Shown here in pieces: positions 26,041 to 36,728 of a stretch of 64,000 nucleotides of DNA. Location of the stretch: positions 62,001 through 126,000 of the forward strand of contig NZ_BBIT01000005.1 in NCBI RefSeq assembly GCF_000730625.1, in the 5' to 3' direction. The position numbers and the translations under genes are program-made. Position 1 is the stretch's first letter. Each line of letters starts with the position of its first letter. The notes beneath the pieces are model-generated. The model searched no databases and had not been told where the DNA came from. It saw only the letters and a list, made by a program, of their open reading frames with translations. The stretch comes from Pseudomonas oryzihabitans NBRC 102199 (lineage in GTDB: Bacteria; Pseudomonadota; Gammaproteobacteria; Pseudomonadales; Pseudomonadaceae).

Positions 26041-26349
26041 CCCTCTCCCCCCGGGAGAGGGTTGGGGTGAGGGCCGCACAGGCACCCTTGTCATAGCCGC
26101 GCGAACCGCGCGTTAGAGCCTCGCCAACACGATTTCCCCAGGCGATACTCCCCGGATCACCTCTCACTCCGTACCACCCCCTCTCCCTCCGGGAGAGGGT
26201 TGGGGTGAGGGCCGCATCGGCACCCACGTCATAGCCTTGCGAACCACGCATTAGAGCCTCGCCAACACTATTTCCCCAGGCGATACTCCTCAGATCACCT
26301 CTCACTCCGTACCACCCCCTCTCCCTCCGGGAGAGGGTTGGGGTGAGGG
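26041..26349. repeat. 138-bp tandem repeat carrying three reverse hairpin repeats
   Basis: Three reverse-oriented hairpin elements start at exactly 138-bp steps: 26041, 26179 and 26317 (arms CCCTCTCCC / GGGAGAGGG, then TTGGGGTGAGGG). The text between them is also repeated with few changes (GAGCCTCGCCAACAC, TTTCCCCAGGCGATACTCC, ATCACCTCTCACTCCGTACCA). So a 138-bp unit is present about 2.2 times directly in front of the DUF559 gene. Confidence 0.92.
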
Positions 26350-26386
26350 CGAACCCGACACCAGAACACCCAGGGAAAGGATTCCC

Positions 26387-26719
26387 ATGCTCCTCATCAG
26401 CCATGCCCGCGCCCTGCGCCGGGGTCAGACCGACGCCGAGCGCGCACTCTGGTATCACCTGCGCGGCAACCGTCTACAGGGTCATAAATTCCGCCGTCAG
26501 CATCCCTGTGGTCGCTACATCCTGGACTTCGTCTGCCTGGAAGCGCGGCTGGTGATCGAACTGGATGGCGGCCAGCATCAGGGCAGCGCCAATGACCGCG
26601 AGCGCGACGCCTGGCTGCAGGCCCGGGGCTTCCAGATCCTGCGCTTCTGGAACCACGACGTCCTGACCCGGCCCGACGCCGTGCTCGAGCGCCTTCACGC
26701 AGCCCTCAGCCCGGCTTGA
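26387..26719 (+). CDS. DUF559 endonuclease-like protein
   Basis: A 110-residue single-domain protein of the DUF559 family, related to very-short-patch-repair (Vsr)/restriction-type nucleases. Conserved elements: AERALWYHLRGNRL (about 18-30), KFRRQHPCGRYILDF (34-48, Asp47), LVIELDGGQH (55-64, Glu58 and Asp60) and GFQILRFWNHDVL (81-93). Asp and Glu in these strands form a probable metal site. The biological role is not established. It directly follows the 138-bp tandem repeats and overlaps the end of topB by 14 bases on the opposite strand. An AGGGAAAGG ribosome site precedes the ATG. Confidence 0.85.
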   Translation: MLLISHARALRRGQTDAERALWYHLRGNRLQGHKFRRQHPCGRYILDFVCLEARLVIELDGGQHQGSANDRERDAWLQARGFQILRFWNHDVLTRPDAVLERLHAALSPA

Positions 26720-28670
26720 CCCTCGGCTTGCGCGCGCGTGGCGGTGCGCCACCCGTCTTCGCCGTCGCCTTGGCCTTGCTCCCGCCCGTACGTCGCTTCT
26801 TCTTCCAGGACGCGCCCTTGCCCGCCGGCGGCGGCCCGCTGATGGTCAGGGTCAGGCCGAGACAGCGCTCCACCTGCTTGCCCATCCAGGCCGATTGCTT
26901 GGTGACGAATTCGGCCAGGCTCAGCTCGCCCTCCTGCACCCGATCCAGCGCCTGCTCCCAGAGCGCCGTGGTGCCCGGATCGGCGATGGCCCGGGGCACG
27001 GCGTCGATCAGGCCGAAGGCCGCCGGGGTCGCCGCCAGGGCCTTGCCCTGCTTGACCAGGTAGCCGCGGTCCAGCAGGCCCTGGATGATGCTGGCGCGGG
27101 TCGCCTCGGTGCCGATGCCGGTGGTGTCCTTGAGCTTCTGCTTGAGGGCGGGATCCTCCACCAGCTTGGCGACATTCTTCATCGCCTTGATCAGATCGCC
27201 CTCGGTGAAGGGCTTGGGCGGTTGGGTCAGCTGATCCTTGCAGCGCACTTCCACCACCGGATAGGACTCACCCTCGCGCAGCTCGGGCAGCGCCTGGGGC
27301 GGCGGTGCCTCGCGACCCTTGGGCGGCGTGAGCGATTCGGGCAAGGCGCGCCGCCAGCCCGGTTCCACCAGCCGCTTGCCGGTGGCCCGCAGGCGTTCGC
27401 CGCCCGCCGCGAAGTCGGCCTGGGTGCGATCGAATTCGTGCGGCGGCAGGAATTGCGCCAGGTAACGCGCGCGGATCAGGCCATAGACGTTGCGCTCCTG
27501 GGGACTCAGGCGGCCCAGGTCGCGGGTCACCTGCGTCGGGATGATGCCGTGGTGGGCGCTGACCTTCGCATCGTTCCAGGCCCGCGAGCGGCGACTGGCG
27601 TCCAGATGGTCGCGCAGTGGGGCGAGACTGCTGTCGGCGCCCAGCAAGGCGGCCAGCAGCGCCGGCGCCTCGGCGTGCTGGGACAGCGGCAGGTAGCCGC
27701 AATCGCTGCGCGGATAGGTGATCAGCTTGTACTTCTCGTAGAGCGCCTGGGCGACGTCCAGGGTCTGCTGGGCGCCCAGGTTGAGGCGCTTGGAGCAGAC
27801 CTCCTGCAAGGTGCCCAGATCGAAGGGCAAGGGCGCCGCCTCGCGGACGCGCTCGGTCTTGAGCTTGACCAGCCGCGCCTGCCCAGCCGCCTCGATGGCC
27901 CGCGCCGCCGCCTGGGCCACCTCGGGCTTGAGACAGCGGCCCTGGTCGTCGCAGACGTCCTCTGGCGGTTGCCATTGGGCCTGGAAGCGACTGCCGGAGG
28001 CGTCCAGGGTCGCCTCCACGGTCCAGAAGGGCACCGGCACGAAGGCGGCGATGGCACGATCGCGGTCCACCACCAGGCGCAGGGTCGGCGTCTGCACCCG
28101 TCCGACCGAAAGCACGCCCTGATAGCCGGAGCGACGCCCCAGCAGGGTGAACAGCCGGCTCATGTTCATGCCGATCAGCCAATCGGCGCGCGAGCGTCCC
28201 AGGGCGGACTGATAGAGCCCATAGGTCTCGGCACCGGGCTTGAGCGCGGCCAGGGCGCGGCGGATGGAGACGTCATCCAGCGCCGACAGCCACAAACGGC
28301 GGATCGGCCCGCGATAGCGGCAATGCTCCACCAGCTCGCGGGCGATCATCTCGCCTTCGCGATCGGCGTCGGTAGCGATCACCAGTTCGCTGGCCTCGCC
28401 CAGCAGGCGCTTGACCGCCTTGAACTGGCTGCCGGTGGTCTTCTTGACCTGCAGCTTCCACTGCTCGGGAACGATGGGCAGGTCGTCCAGCGACCAGCGC
28501 TTGTAGCGGGCGTCATAGGCGTCCGGTGGCGCCGTTTCCAGCAGGTGGCCGATGCACCAGGTCACGGTCACGCCCTGCCCCTGCAGGCAGCCCTCGCCGC
28601 GGCGGGTGGCGCCGAGGATGCGGGCGATATCCTTGGCCTGGGAGGGTTTTTCGCAGAGATACAGCTGCAT
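26706..28670 (-). CDS. topB: DNA topoisomerase III
   Basis: A 654-residue type IA topoisomerase that relaxes and decatenates DNA by passing a strand through a transient single-strand break. The Toprim domain begins MQLYLCEKPSQAKDIARILGA and has the acidic motif VIATDADREGEMIARELVEHC. The active-site Tyr is in KYKLITYPRSDCGYLP. The C-terminus is a Lys/Arg-rich tail (KKKRRTGGSKAKATAKTGG...). The start at 28670 gives the normal N-terminus; the longer open frame begins at 28811. A LexA-type box lies 67 bases upstream. Confidence 0.96.
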   Translation of the reverse strand: MQLYLCEKPSQAKDIARILGATRRGEGCLQGQGVTVTWCIGHLLETAPPDAYDARYKRWSLDDLPIVPEQWKLQVKKTTGSQFKAVKRLLGEASELVIATDADREGEMIARELVEHCRYRGPIRRLWLSALDDVSIRRALAALKPGAETYGLYQSALGRSRADWLIGMNMSRLFTLLGRRSGYQGVLSVGRVQTPTLRLVVDRDRAIAAFVPVPFWTVEATLDASGSRFQAQWQPPEDVCDDQGRCLKPEVAQAAARAIEAAGQARLVKLKTERVREAAPLPFDLGTLQEVCSKRLNLGAQQTLDVAQALYEKYKLITYPRSDCGYLPLSQHAEAPALLAALLGADSSLAPLRDHLDASRRSRAWNDAKVSAHHGIIPTQVTRDLGRLSPQERNVYGLIRARYLAQFLPPHEFDRTQADFAAGGERLRATGKRLVEPGWRRALPESLTPPKGREAPPPQALPELREGESYPVVEVRCKDQLTQPPKPFTEGDLIKAMKNVAKLVEDPALKQKLKDTTGIGTEATRASIIQGLLDRGYLVKQGKALAATPAAFGLIDAVPRAIADPGTTALWEQALDRVQEGELSLAEFVTKQSAWMGKQVERCLGLTLTISGPPPAGKGASWKKKRRTGGSKAKATAKTGGAPPRARKPRVKPG

Positions 28671-28736
28671 GGCGGGCGTCGCACGAGGGGAATCGCCACA
28701 GGATGCAAAGGCTGCGCGAGCGGCGCAAGGCCTAAT

Positions 28737-28752
28737 CTGTATATCCGTACAG
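28737..28752. promoter_or_regulatory. LexA (SOS) box
   Basis: CTGTATATCCGTACAG fits CTGT-N8-ACAG with the central AT-rich start, close to the gammaproteobacterial LexA consensus. It lies between divergent topB (start 28670) and the 63-aa gene (start 28914). Either or both could be SOS-regulated. Confidence 0.7.
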
Positions 28753-28913
28753 AAAGCGGCCTTTGCGCAAATTCGCCCAGTGGGCCACAGCGTGCTCAGG
28801 ACGTGGATCACAGCTTGAACGGCGGCCGCCGCGGACGCGGAATCTTGCCGTGGCTGGGCAGTCCTTGGGCTACGGCACTTTCGCCGTCTTTAGCCGAGCT
28901 CTGGGAGGCGTCA

Positions 28914-29105
28914 ATGAACACTGTAGCTATGGATCGCGCCACGGCCGAGAGCACCGGCGCCGGAAATCTCGTCGACACCGCCAGCGGCCAGGCCCTGCGG
29001 GCCAGCATTTCGGCCATGCGCCGGACCACCAGCCAGGTGCAGCGCATCAACGATCAACTCTGGGAAGTCTGGCCGGACGGCCGTCGCAAGCTGCTGCTGC
29101 GCTAA
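28914..29105 (+). CDS. small hypothetical protein, 63 residues
   Basis: A 63-residue protein (MNTVAMDRATAESTGAGNLV ... NDQLWEVWPDGRRKLLLR) with a Ser/Thr/Ala-rich first half and a basic amphipathic second half (LRASISAMRRTTSQVQRINDQLW). No known family comes to mind. GGGAGG at 28903-28908 is well placed. The LexA-type box 162 bases upstream makes an SOS-linked role possible. It overlaps no other credible gene. Confidence 0.6.
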   Translation: MNTVAMDRATAESTGAGNLVDTASGQALRASISAMRRTTSQVQRINDQLWEVWPDGRRKLLLR

Positions 29106-29123
29106 GACCTCCCGCCCGACGCC

Positions 29124-30029
29124 CTAGGCGGGCGTCGGCGTCTCCAGCGCGGCCAGATAGGTCGCGACCTCGGCCTGGATCCAGGCACTGAAGCGCTCCT
29201 GCTTTTCCGCCGATTCGGCGCGTTCCGGCCAGACCAGCCAGTAGGCATAGGGATAGGGCGCCGTTACCGGACTGAGCTGGACCAGACGCCCCTCGTCCAG
29301 CGCGGCCTGCACCAGGCTGCGCCGCTCCAGCGCTAGCGCCTGACCAAGGCGTAGCGCCTCCAGTACCACGTTGGAATCATTCACGCTGATGCCGCGATTG
29401 GGTGCTGCTTCGCCTAGACCAGCCGTTTCGCCCCAGTGCAGCCAGGTTTCCTCCGTGTGCAATAGCGGCTGCGCGAGAGCCTCGTCCAGGCTGCACGGCA
29501 GTTGCCCACCGTTGTAACCAGGTGCCGCCACCAGCAGCACATCGTCCTGAAACAGCCGAAGCGCCGTCAGGCCATCCCACTGGCCCTCGCCCATGCGCAC
29601 TCCGATATCCACCATGCCCTGGCGCAGATCCTGGAAATCCAGGCTGGTCTGGATACGGATGCGATAGTCCGGGTACAGGGCGCGAAAACGCGGCAGCCGG
29701 GGCAGCAGCCAGTGAGTGGCGAAGGAGGGAAAGGTGGCAAATACCAGCTCGTTGCGCCGCGGGCGGGCCTGCAGTCGCCGGGTCGCCTCGCCCAGATCCT
29801 CGAGCAGCTGGCGGACCTGCTCGGCATAGACGCGACCGTCGCCGGTGACCTCGATCCCGCGCCCCTGGCGCTCGAACAGCACCATGCCCAGCTGGTGCTC
29901 CAGGCCCTTCACCTGCTGACTGACCGCGGCATGGGTGAGGTGCAATTCATTGGCGGCGCGGGTCACGCTGCCCAGGCGGGCAACCGCTTCGAAGCAGCGC
30001 AGGGCATTCAACGGCGGCACACGGGACAT
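29124..30029 (-). CDS. LysR-family regulator, GcvA-like
   Basis: A 301-residue LysR regulator. The N-terminal helix-turn-helix (residues 1-62, RVPPLNALRCFEAVARLGSVTRAANELHLTHAAVSQQVKGLEHQLG) is of the GcvA/AmpR branch. The effector domain follows (NELVFATFPSFATHWLLPRLPRF; DIGVRMGEGQWDGL). The start at 30029 gives the standard N-terminus. It is divergent from the glutathione transferase gene, which is its likely target. Despite the GcvA resemblance and the gcv operon nearby, regulation of gcv is more likely by the GcsR-like protein at 41866. Confidence 0.87.
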   Translation of the reverse strand: MSRVPPLNALRCFEAVARLGSVTRAANELHLTHAAVSQQVKGLEHQLGMVLFERQGRGIEVTGDGRVYAEQVRQLLEDLGEATRRLQARPRRNELVFATFPSFATHWLLPRLPRFRALYPDYRIRIQTSLDFQDLRQGMVDIGVRMGEGQWDGLTALRLFQDDVLLVAAPGYNGGQLPCSLDEALAQPLLHTEETWLHWGETAGLGEAAPNRGISVNDSNVVLEALRLGQALALERRSLVQAALDEGRLVQLSPVTAPYPYAYWLVWPERAESAEKQERFSAWIQAEVATYLAALETPTPA

Positions 30030-30139
30030 GTAAGCTTTCCTTAATGGTCCGGTCAGAATTTCTCGCTGGAAGCAGCTTCGCCGAATCCTTAATGTCTTGT
30101 CCAGAGCGGCACATGGCGTGAAACACACGGCCAGGATGA

Positions 30140-30155
30140 CGTTCCACGTGAAACA
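30140..30155. promoter_or_regulatory. parS-like ParB/Noc-type site
   Basis: CGTTCCACGTGAAACA differs from the parS pattern TGTTnCACGTGnAACA only at the first base. It lies in the 155-bp gap between the LysR and GST genes. parS sites cluster near the replication origin. Confidence 0.55.
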
Positions 30156-30184
30156 GGATTCACTCTTTCTGACAGGACGCCCCC

Positions 30185-30799
30185 ATGCAACTCATCGGCA
30201 TGCTCGACTCCCCCTATGTGCGGCGGGTCGCGATCTCCCTTCGCCTGCTGGTTCTGCCCTTCGAGCTGCGCCAGATCTCGCTGTTTCGTGAGGTCGAGCG
30301 CTTTCGCAGCTTCAATCCGGTGCTCAAGGCACCCACATTGATCTGCCTGGACGGTCAGCGGCTGATGGATTCGTCGCTGATTCTGGACTATGCCCAGCAT
30401 CTCGCCTGTGGCAGTCGGCAGTTGCGGCCGAGCGGCCACGCGACCCGGGCCACCGCCCTCAGTCGCAGCGGCCTGGCGCTGGCCCTGTCCGAGAAGGCGG
30501 TGCAGCTGGTGTACGAGCGTGATCTGCGGCCGGAAGAGAAGCGTCATGCGCCCTGGCAGCAGCGCGTGGAAGGGCAGTTGCGTGCGGCCTGTGGCGCCCT
30601 CGACAAGGCCTGGCTGGGCCCGCGTCCGTTGCTGGGTGAAGACAGTATCGGCCAGGACGCCATCGACACGGCGGTGGCCTGGACCTTCCTGCATTTCGCC
30701 CTCCCGGGGCTGATCGAGCGGCGTAACTACCCGACGCTGGAGGCCTTGACCGCCGAAGCGGAGGCGCTGTCGGTGTTTCGCGATTATCCGCTGGCGTGA
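30185..30799 (+). CDS. glutathione S-transferase
   Basis: A 204-residue GST. The thioredoxin-like N-domain begins MQLIGMLDSPYVRRVAISLRLL and includes NPVLKAPTLICLDGQRLMDSSLILDYA, which carries the glutathione-binding cis-Pro and Ser pair. A helical C-domain follows (LLGEDSIGQDAIDTAVAWTFLHF). The Ser in LDSPYVRR is the probable catalytic residue. It conjugates or reduces electrophiles with glutathione in the cytoplasm. It is divergent from a LysR gene that may control it. Confidence 0.88.
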   Translation: MQLIGMLDSPYVRRVAISLRLLVLPFELRQISLFREVERFRSFNPVLKAPTLICLDGQRLMDSSLILDYAQHLACGSRQLRPSGHATRATALSRSGLALALSEKAVQLVYERDLRPEEKRHAPWQQRVEGQLRAACGALDKAWLGPRPLLGEDSIGQDAIDTAVAWTFLHFALPGLIERRNYPTLEALTAEAEALSVFRDYPLA

Positions 30800-30808
30800 C
30801 GGAAAAGC

Positions 30809-30864
30809 ATCGCGGCCATGGGCCGCTCCTACGGGACCCTGTAGGAGCGGCCCATGGCCGCGAT
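30809..30864. repeat. perfect REP inverted pair (BIME) after the GST gene
   Basis: Two REP copies form a perfect 24-bp inverted repeat around the 8-base loop GGGACCCT. The arm begins ATCGCGGCCATGG and ends CGCTCCTAC. It sits between the convergent GST and gcvT genes and may act as a terminator or mRNA stabiliser. Confidence 0.9.
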
Positions 30865-30937
30865 AAAACGGTCAATCCTCGTCACCGGAGCGGCCGCAGC
30901 GGCGGACCGCCATAGCTACGATCAGCCGGCCCGATCT

Positions 30938-32047
30938 TTATCCGCGGTAATACCGCTGCGGCACGAAGGGGGTCTTGGCGACCTTGACCGGCACCTGCTT
31001 GCCGCGCACCACGGCGAACAGCTGGGTATCCAGGGCGGCGAAGTCGCTGTCGACATAGCCCATGGCCACCGGCGCCCCCAGGGTCGGGCCGAAGCCGCCA
31101 CTGGTGACACGGCCGATGCTGGCGCCATTGGCATCCACCAGCTCGGCACCCTCGCGCACCGGCACCCGCTCCTGCACCAGCAGGCCGACGCGCTTGCGGC
31201 TCACGCCCTCACGCTGTTCGGTGAAGATGCGCTCGGCACCGGGGAAACCGCCGGCGCGACCGTTGCCTTCACGACGTACCTTGGACAGCGCCCACCCCAG
31301 GTTGGCCATCACCGGCGTGGTACCGGCATCCATGTCATGGCCATAGAGGCAGAGGCCGGCTTCCAGGCGCAGGGAGTCGCGCGCGCCCAGGCCGATGGCC
31401 TCGACCTCCGGCTCGGCCAGCAGGCGGCGGGCCAGGGCCTCGGCGGCGGCGCTGGGCACCGAGATCTCGTAGCCGTCTTCGCCGGTATAGCCACTGCGAC
31501 TGACGATGCAGGGCTGATCCAGCAGCCTGACGCGGCGGACCTGCATGAAGGTCATCTCGGCCACCTCTGGCGCCAGGCGCGCCAGCACCGCGGCAGCGGC
31601 GGGCCCTTGCAGGGCCAGCAGGGCGCGATCGAATTGCGGCAGCACCTGACAGCGATCGCCCAGGTGCTTTTCCAGGTGGGCGAGGTCGGCTTCCTTGCAG
31701 GCGGCGTTGACCACCAGATAGAGGCAGTCACCCAGGTTGGCGACCATCAGGTCGTCGAGGATGCCGCCGTTGTCGTCGGTCAGCAGGGCATAGCGCTGCA
31801 TGCCGCTGGGCAGGTCGATGATGTCGACCGGCACAAGGGACTCCAGGGCTTCGGCGGCTTCTTCGCCTTCGAGCAGGACCTGACCCATGTGGGACACATC
31901 GAACAACCCGGCCTGGGCGCGGGTGTGCTGGTGCTCCTTGAGCACGCCGAGCGGGTATTGCACCGGCATCTCGTAGCCGGCGAAGGGCACCATGCGGGCG
32001 CCGAGTTCCAGGTGCAGGGCGTGCAGCGAAGTCTTGAGCAGGGACAT
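30938..32047 (-). CDS. gcvT: glycine cleavage system aminomethyltransferase (T protein)
   Basis: A 369-residue T protein that transfers the methylene group from aminomethyl-lipoyl H protein to tetrahydrofolate, releasing ammonia. Markers: GARMVPFAGYEMPVQY at the N-terminus, LFDVSHMGQVLLEG, CIVSRSGYTGEDGYEISVP and LCLYGHDMDAGTTPVMANLGW with the catalytic Asp region. The C-terminal barrel ends VAMGYVDSDF...VPVKVAKTPFVPQRYYRG. The start at 32047 gives the family N-terminus. It is last in the gcvH-gcvP-gcvT order, separated from gcvP by 214 bp that hold a hairpin-repeat pair. Confidence 0.97.
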   Translation of the reverse strand: MSLLKTSLHALHLELGARMVPFAGYEMPVQYPLGVLKEHQHTRAQAGLFDVSHMGQVLLEGEEAAEALESLVPVDIIDLPSGMQRYALLTDDNGGILDDLMVANLGDCLYLVVNAACKEADLAHLEKHLGDRCQVLPQFDRALLALQGPAAAAVLARLAPEVAEMTFMQVRRVRLLDQPCIVSRSGYTGEDGYEISVPSAAAEALARRLLAEPEVEAIGLGARDSLRLEAGLCLYGHDMDAGTTPVMANLGWALSKVRREGNGRAGGFPGAERIFTEQREGVSRKRVGLLVQERVPVREGAELVDANGASIGRVTSGGFGPTLGAPVAMGYVDSDFAALDTQLFAVVRGKQVPVKVAKTPFVPQRYYRG

Positions 32048-32143
32048 GGTGGGGCTCCGTGTCGGGTGGCGGCTGTCGCGCCCCAGGCAAGGGGAACGGG
32101 ACAGCGCTGGGCTATGGGGTCGCGACGTGGGTGATGGGGTCAT

Positions 32144-32261
32144 CCCTCACCCCGGCCCTCTCCCTGAGGGAGAGGGGGAAGAGCGGGCGGCTCGCTCGGG
32201 ACTGCAGCGGGACCACCGTTCTCCTCCCCTCTCCCCCTGGGAGAGGGGCCGGGGGTGAGGG
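32144..32261. repeat. inverted pair of hairpin repeats in the gcvP-gcvT gap
   Basis: A forward copy lies at 32144-32176 (flank CCCTCACCCCGG, arms CCCTCTCCC/GGGAGAGGG around TGA), and a reverse copy at about 32226-32261. The pair can fold into a long cruciform inside the glycine cleavage operon. Confidence 0.88.
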
Positions 32262-35117
<2,856 letters not shown>

Positions 35118-35124
35118 GGCGGTC

Positions 35125-35493
35125 TTACCCCTTGATCAGTTGCTGATAGGCGGCTTCGTCGAGCAGCGCGGCGAAGGCTTCGGCATTGGCGGGCTGGAAA
35201 CGAAAGAACCAGCCGGCGTTCAGCGGATCGCTGTTAATGGTCTCGGGCGCATCGTTCAGCGCCTCGTTGACCGCCAGGACCTCGCCGTCCAGCGGCATGG
35301 TGATGTTGCTGGCGGCCTTGACCGACTCCAGCACCGCCACCTCATCGCCCTGGGCGTAGCTGCGCAGCTCCGGCAGTTGCACGAAGACCAGGTCGCCCAG
35401 GGAGTCCTGAGCATAGTCGGTGATGCCGACGGTAATGCTGCCATCGGCTTCCTGACGCAGCCATTCGTGTTCTTCGGTATAGCGCAGACCCAT
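35125..35493 (-). CDS. gcvH: glycine cleavage system H protein
   Basis: A 122-residue lipoyl carrier of the glycine cleavage system. The lipoylated Lys is in [20 protein letters not shown] (about residue 58), and the N-terminus [13 protein letters not shown] is typical. It shuttles the aminomethyl group between GcvP, GcvT and GcvL. The start at 35493 gives the standard N-terminus. It is the first gene of the operon. Its upstream region holds imperfect repeats that may bind the GcsR-like activator. Confidence 0.97.
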   Translation of the reverse strand: MGLRYTEEHEWLRQEADGSITVGITDYAQDSLGDLVFVQLPELRSYAQGDEVAVLESVKAASNITMPLDGEVLAVNEALNDAPETINSDPLNAGWFFRFQPANAEAFAALLDEAAYQQLIKG

Positions 35494-35579
35494 TGCCAGA
35501 CTCCTGCGGACCTTTGTCCTGATGGATAGATGGGTCTGGGATTGCAAGGGTGATGCCAGGAACAAAGGCCAGTATTTTC

Positions 35580-35690
35580 AGGGGTTTAGCTAAAGAACCC
35601 CTATTGCGCCGTAGCGAAATCGTTACGATCGGCGCCCCAACCCGCCACACTCGTATCGATTTACAAACGTCGTATCGAAATCGTTACGAT
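35580..35690 (-). promoter_or_regulatory. gcvH upstream region with repeated GTTACG/GATTTCG elements
   Basis: The 15-base string CGAAATCGTTACGAT occurs twice (35615-35629 and 35676-35690), and a related TATCGATTTACAAACG lies between them (35655-35670). Read toward gcvH, each gives CGTAAC-GATT-TCG, partly like the TGTAAC-N4 half of reported GcsR sites. Nearer the gene, AGGGGTT/AACCCCT (35580-35602) forms a 7-bp stem. No glycine-riboswitch core is seen. Confidence 0.4.
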
Positions 35691-35790
35691 ATTAGCCAGG
35701 CTCCTGGGTCCGACAGCTGGGCTGTACGCCCGGGCCCTGCTGTTCCTTATCACTGTGCCGCAGTCAGAGGCGGATAGAGCGCCTTGCGCG

Positions 35791-36204
35791 CTAATTTCCT
35801 CCCGCAGTGACCCAGTCTTCAACGCGCAGGCCTGGCACCCGGTCGAACTCGCGACGGTTGTTGGTGACCACGATCAGGCCCAGGGAGCGCGCATGCCCCG
35901 CGATCATCTGATCGTAAGGACCGATCTGCTGACCCGCTCGGGCTAGTTCGGCGCGCAACTGCCCGGTATGGGCTGCGGCTTCGGGACCGTACGTCAACAC
36001 CTCCAGCCGCGCGGCGAAGCCCTCGATCACCGCCAGGTTGCGCTCCGGGCTGGAAGACTTTTCCGCACCGTAGATCAGCTCCATCAGGGTGATCGTACTG
36101 ATGCACAACTGCCCCTGGTGCCGGGTGAAGGCCTCGCGAACCGACGTCGGTCGGTTCTTGATGGTGAAGATGCAGGTGTTGGTGTCGAGCATGAACTTGA
36201 GCAT
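35791..36204 (-). CDS. vapC: VapC-type PIN-domain toxin
   Basis: A 137-residue PIN-domain ribonuclease. The acidic catalytic residues are in MLKFMLDTNTCIF (Asp7), LMELIYGAEKS (Glu42) and IGPYDQMIAGHAR (Asp98), with the C-terminal IVVTNNRREFDRVPGL containing Asp121. VapC toxins cut RNA, often initiator tRNA, and are neutralised by VapB. It overlaps the vapB stop by one base (ATGA arrangement), the standard antitoxin-toxin order. Confidence 0.93.
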   Translation of the reverse strand: MLKFMLDTNTCIFTIKNRPTSVREAFTRHQGQLCISTITLMELIYGAEKSSSPERNLAVIEGFAARLEVLTYGPEAAAHTGQLRAELARAGQQIGPYDQMIAGHARSLGLIVVTNNRREFDRVPGLRVEDWVTAGGN

Positions 36205-36434
36205 CAGAAGCCCTCGCGCTCCTGCTCGGCGGGCTGGTCCCGTTCCGCCATGAAATCCGCCGTGACACCCTCCCCCTCGAACCAGGAATCCCAGGATTCC
36301 CCGGCCGGGGTAATGATCCTCGTGCGACCGACCACGACCACATCGACGCGCTTCACGTCTGCGGGCAGGGCAACCGCCTTTGGCAGTCTCACCGCCTGAC
36401 TGCGATTGCTTTGGAATACGGCGCCTTGATCCAT
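36204..36434 (-). CDS. vapB: VapB-type antitoxin
   Basis: A 76-residue antitoxin with an N-terminal swapped-hairpin (AbrB/SpoVT) DNA-binding domain: AVFQSNRSQAVRLPKAVALPADVKRVDVVVVGRTRIITPAG. A C-terminal acidic and aromatic tail follows (SWDSWFEGEGVTADFMAERDQPAEQ) that should wrap the toxin. It binds VapC and represses its own operon. The start at 36434 lies 12 bases from a palindrome that fits autoregulation. Confidence 0.92.
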   Translation of the reverse strand: MDQGAVFQSNRSQAVRLPKAVALPADVKRVDVVVVGRTRIITPAGESWDSWFEGEGVTADFMAERDQPAEQEREGF

Positions 36435-36445
36435 GATCGACCTCT

Positions 36446-36468
36446 GGGATATATCGGATGTATATCCC
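36446..36468. promoter_or_regulatory. vapBC operator palindrome
   Basis: GGGATATA-TCGGATG-TATATCCC is a perfect 8-bp inverted repeat with a 7-bp spacer, directly upstream of vapB. It also contains TATA-rich -10-like sequence, suiting repression by VapB/VapC. Confidence 0.7.
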
Positions 36469-36728
36469 ATATTAGGGGCAAGGCTGGATCTGTCAATCGG
36501 CACCCTCTCGGCATCAGGCATCACAGCTGGCATAGCACTCTTCGCGCGGATGACACCTGGTGAAGCCTTGGGAAAGACGCCGGAGGCGGAAATGTCATCG
36601 GCTCGGGGCAAGATTCGGACAAGCGCACCCGACGCGAACTTCCGCCCCGCTTCGTCGGACCAAGAAGGCACAACAAGACCTCTGCCAAGCGGCTTTGCCC
36701 TCTTCCATCCTTGTCTGGAGTCTTTGTC

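Noticed and set aside
26041..26349. CRISPR array
   Set aside because: The repeat unit is 138 bp with nearly identical spacers and only about two copies, and no cas genes are present; it is an ordinary tandem repeat.
29124..30029. GcvA as regulator of the nearby gcv operon
   Set aside because: The LysR gene is divergent from a GST gene and separated from gcv by it; many GcvA-like proteins have unrelated targets, and a GcsR-like protein is present.
35494..35790. Glycine riboswitch upstream of gcvH
   Set aside because: I could not find the tandem aptamer core; only simple stems and repeats are visible.
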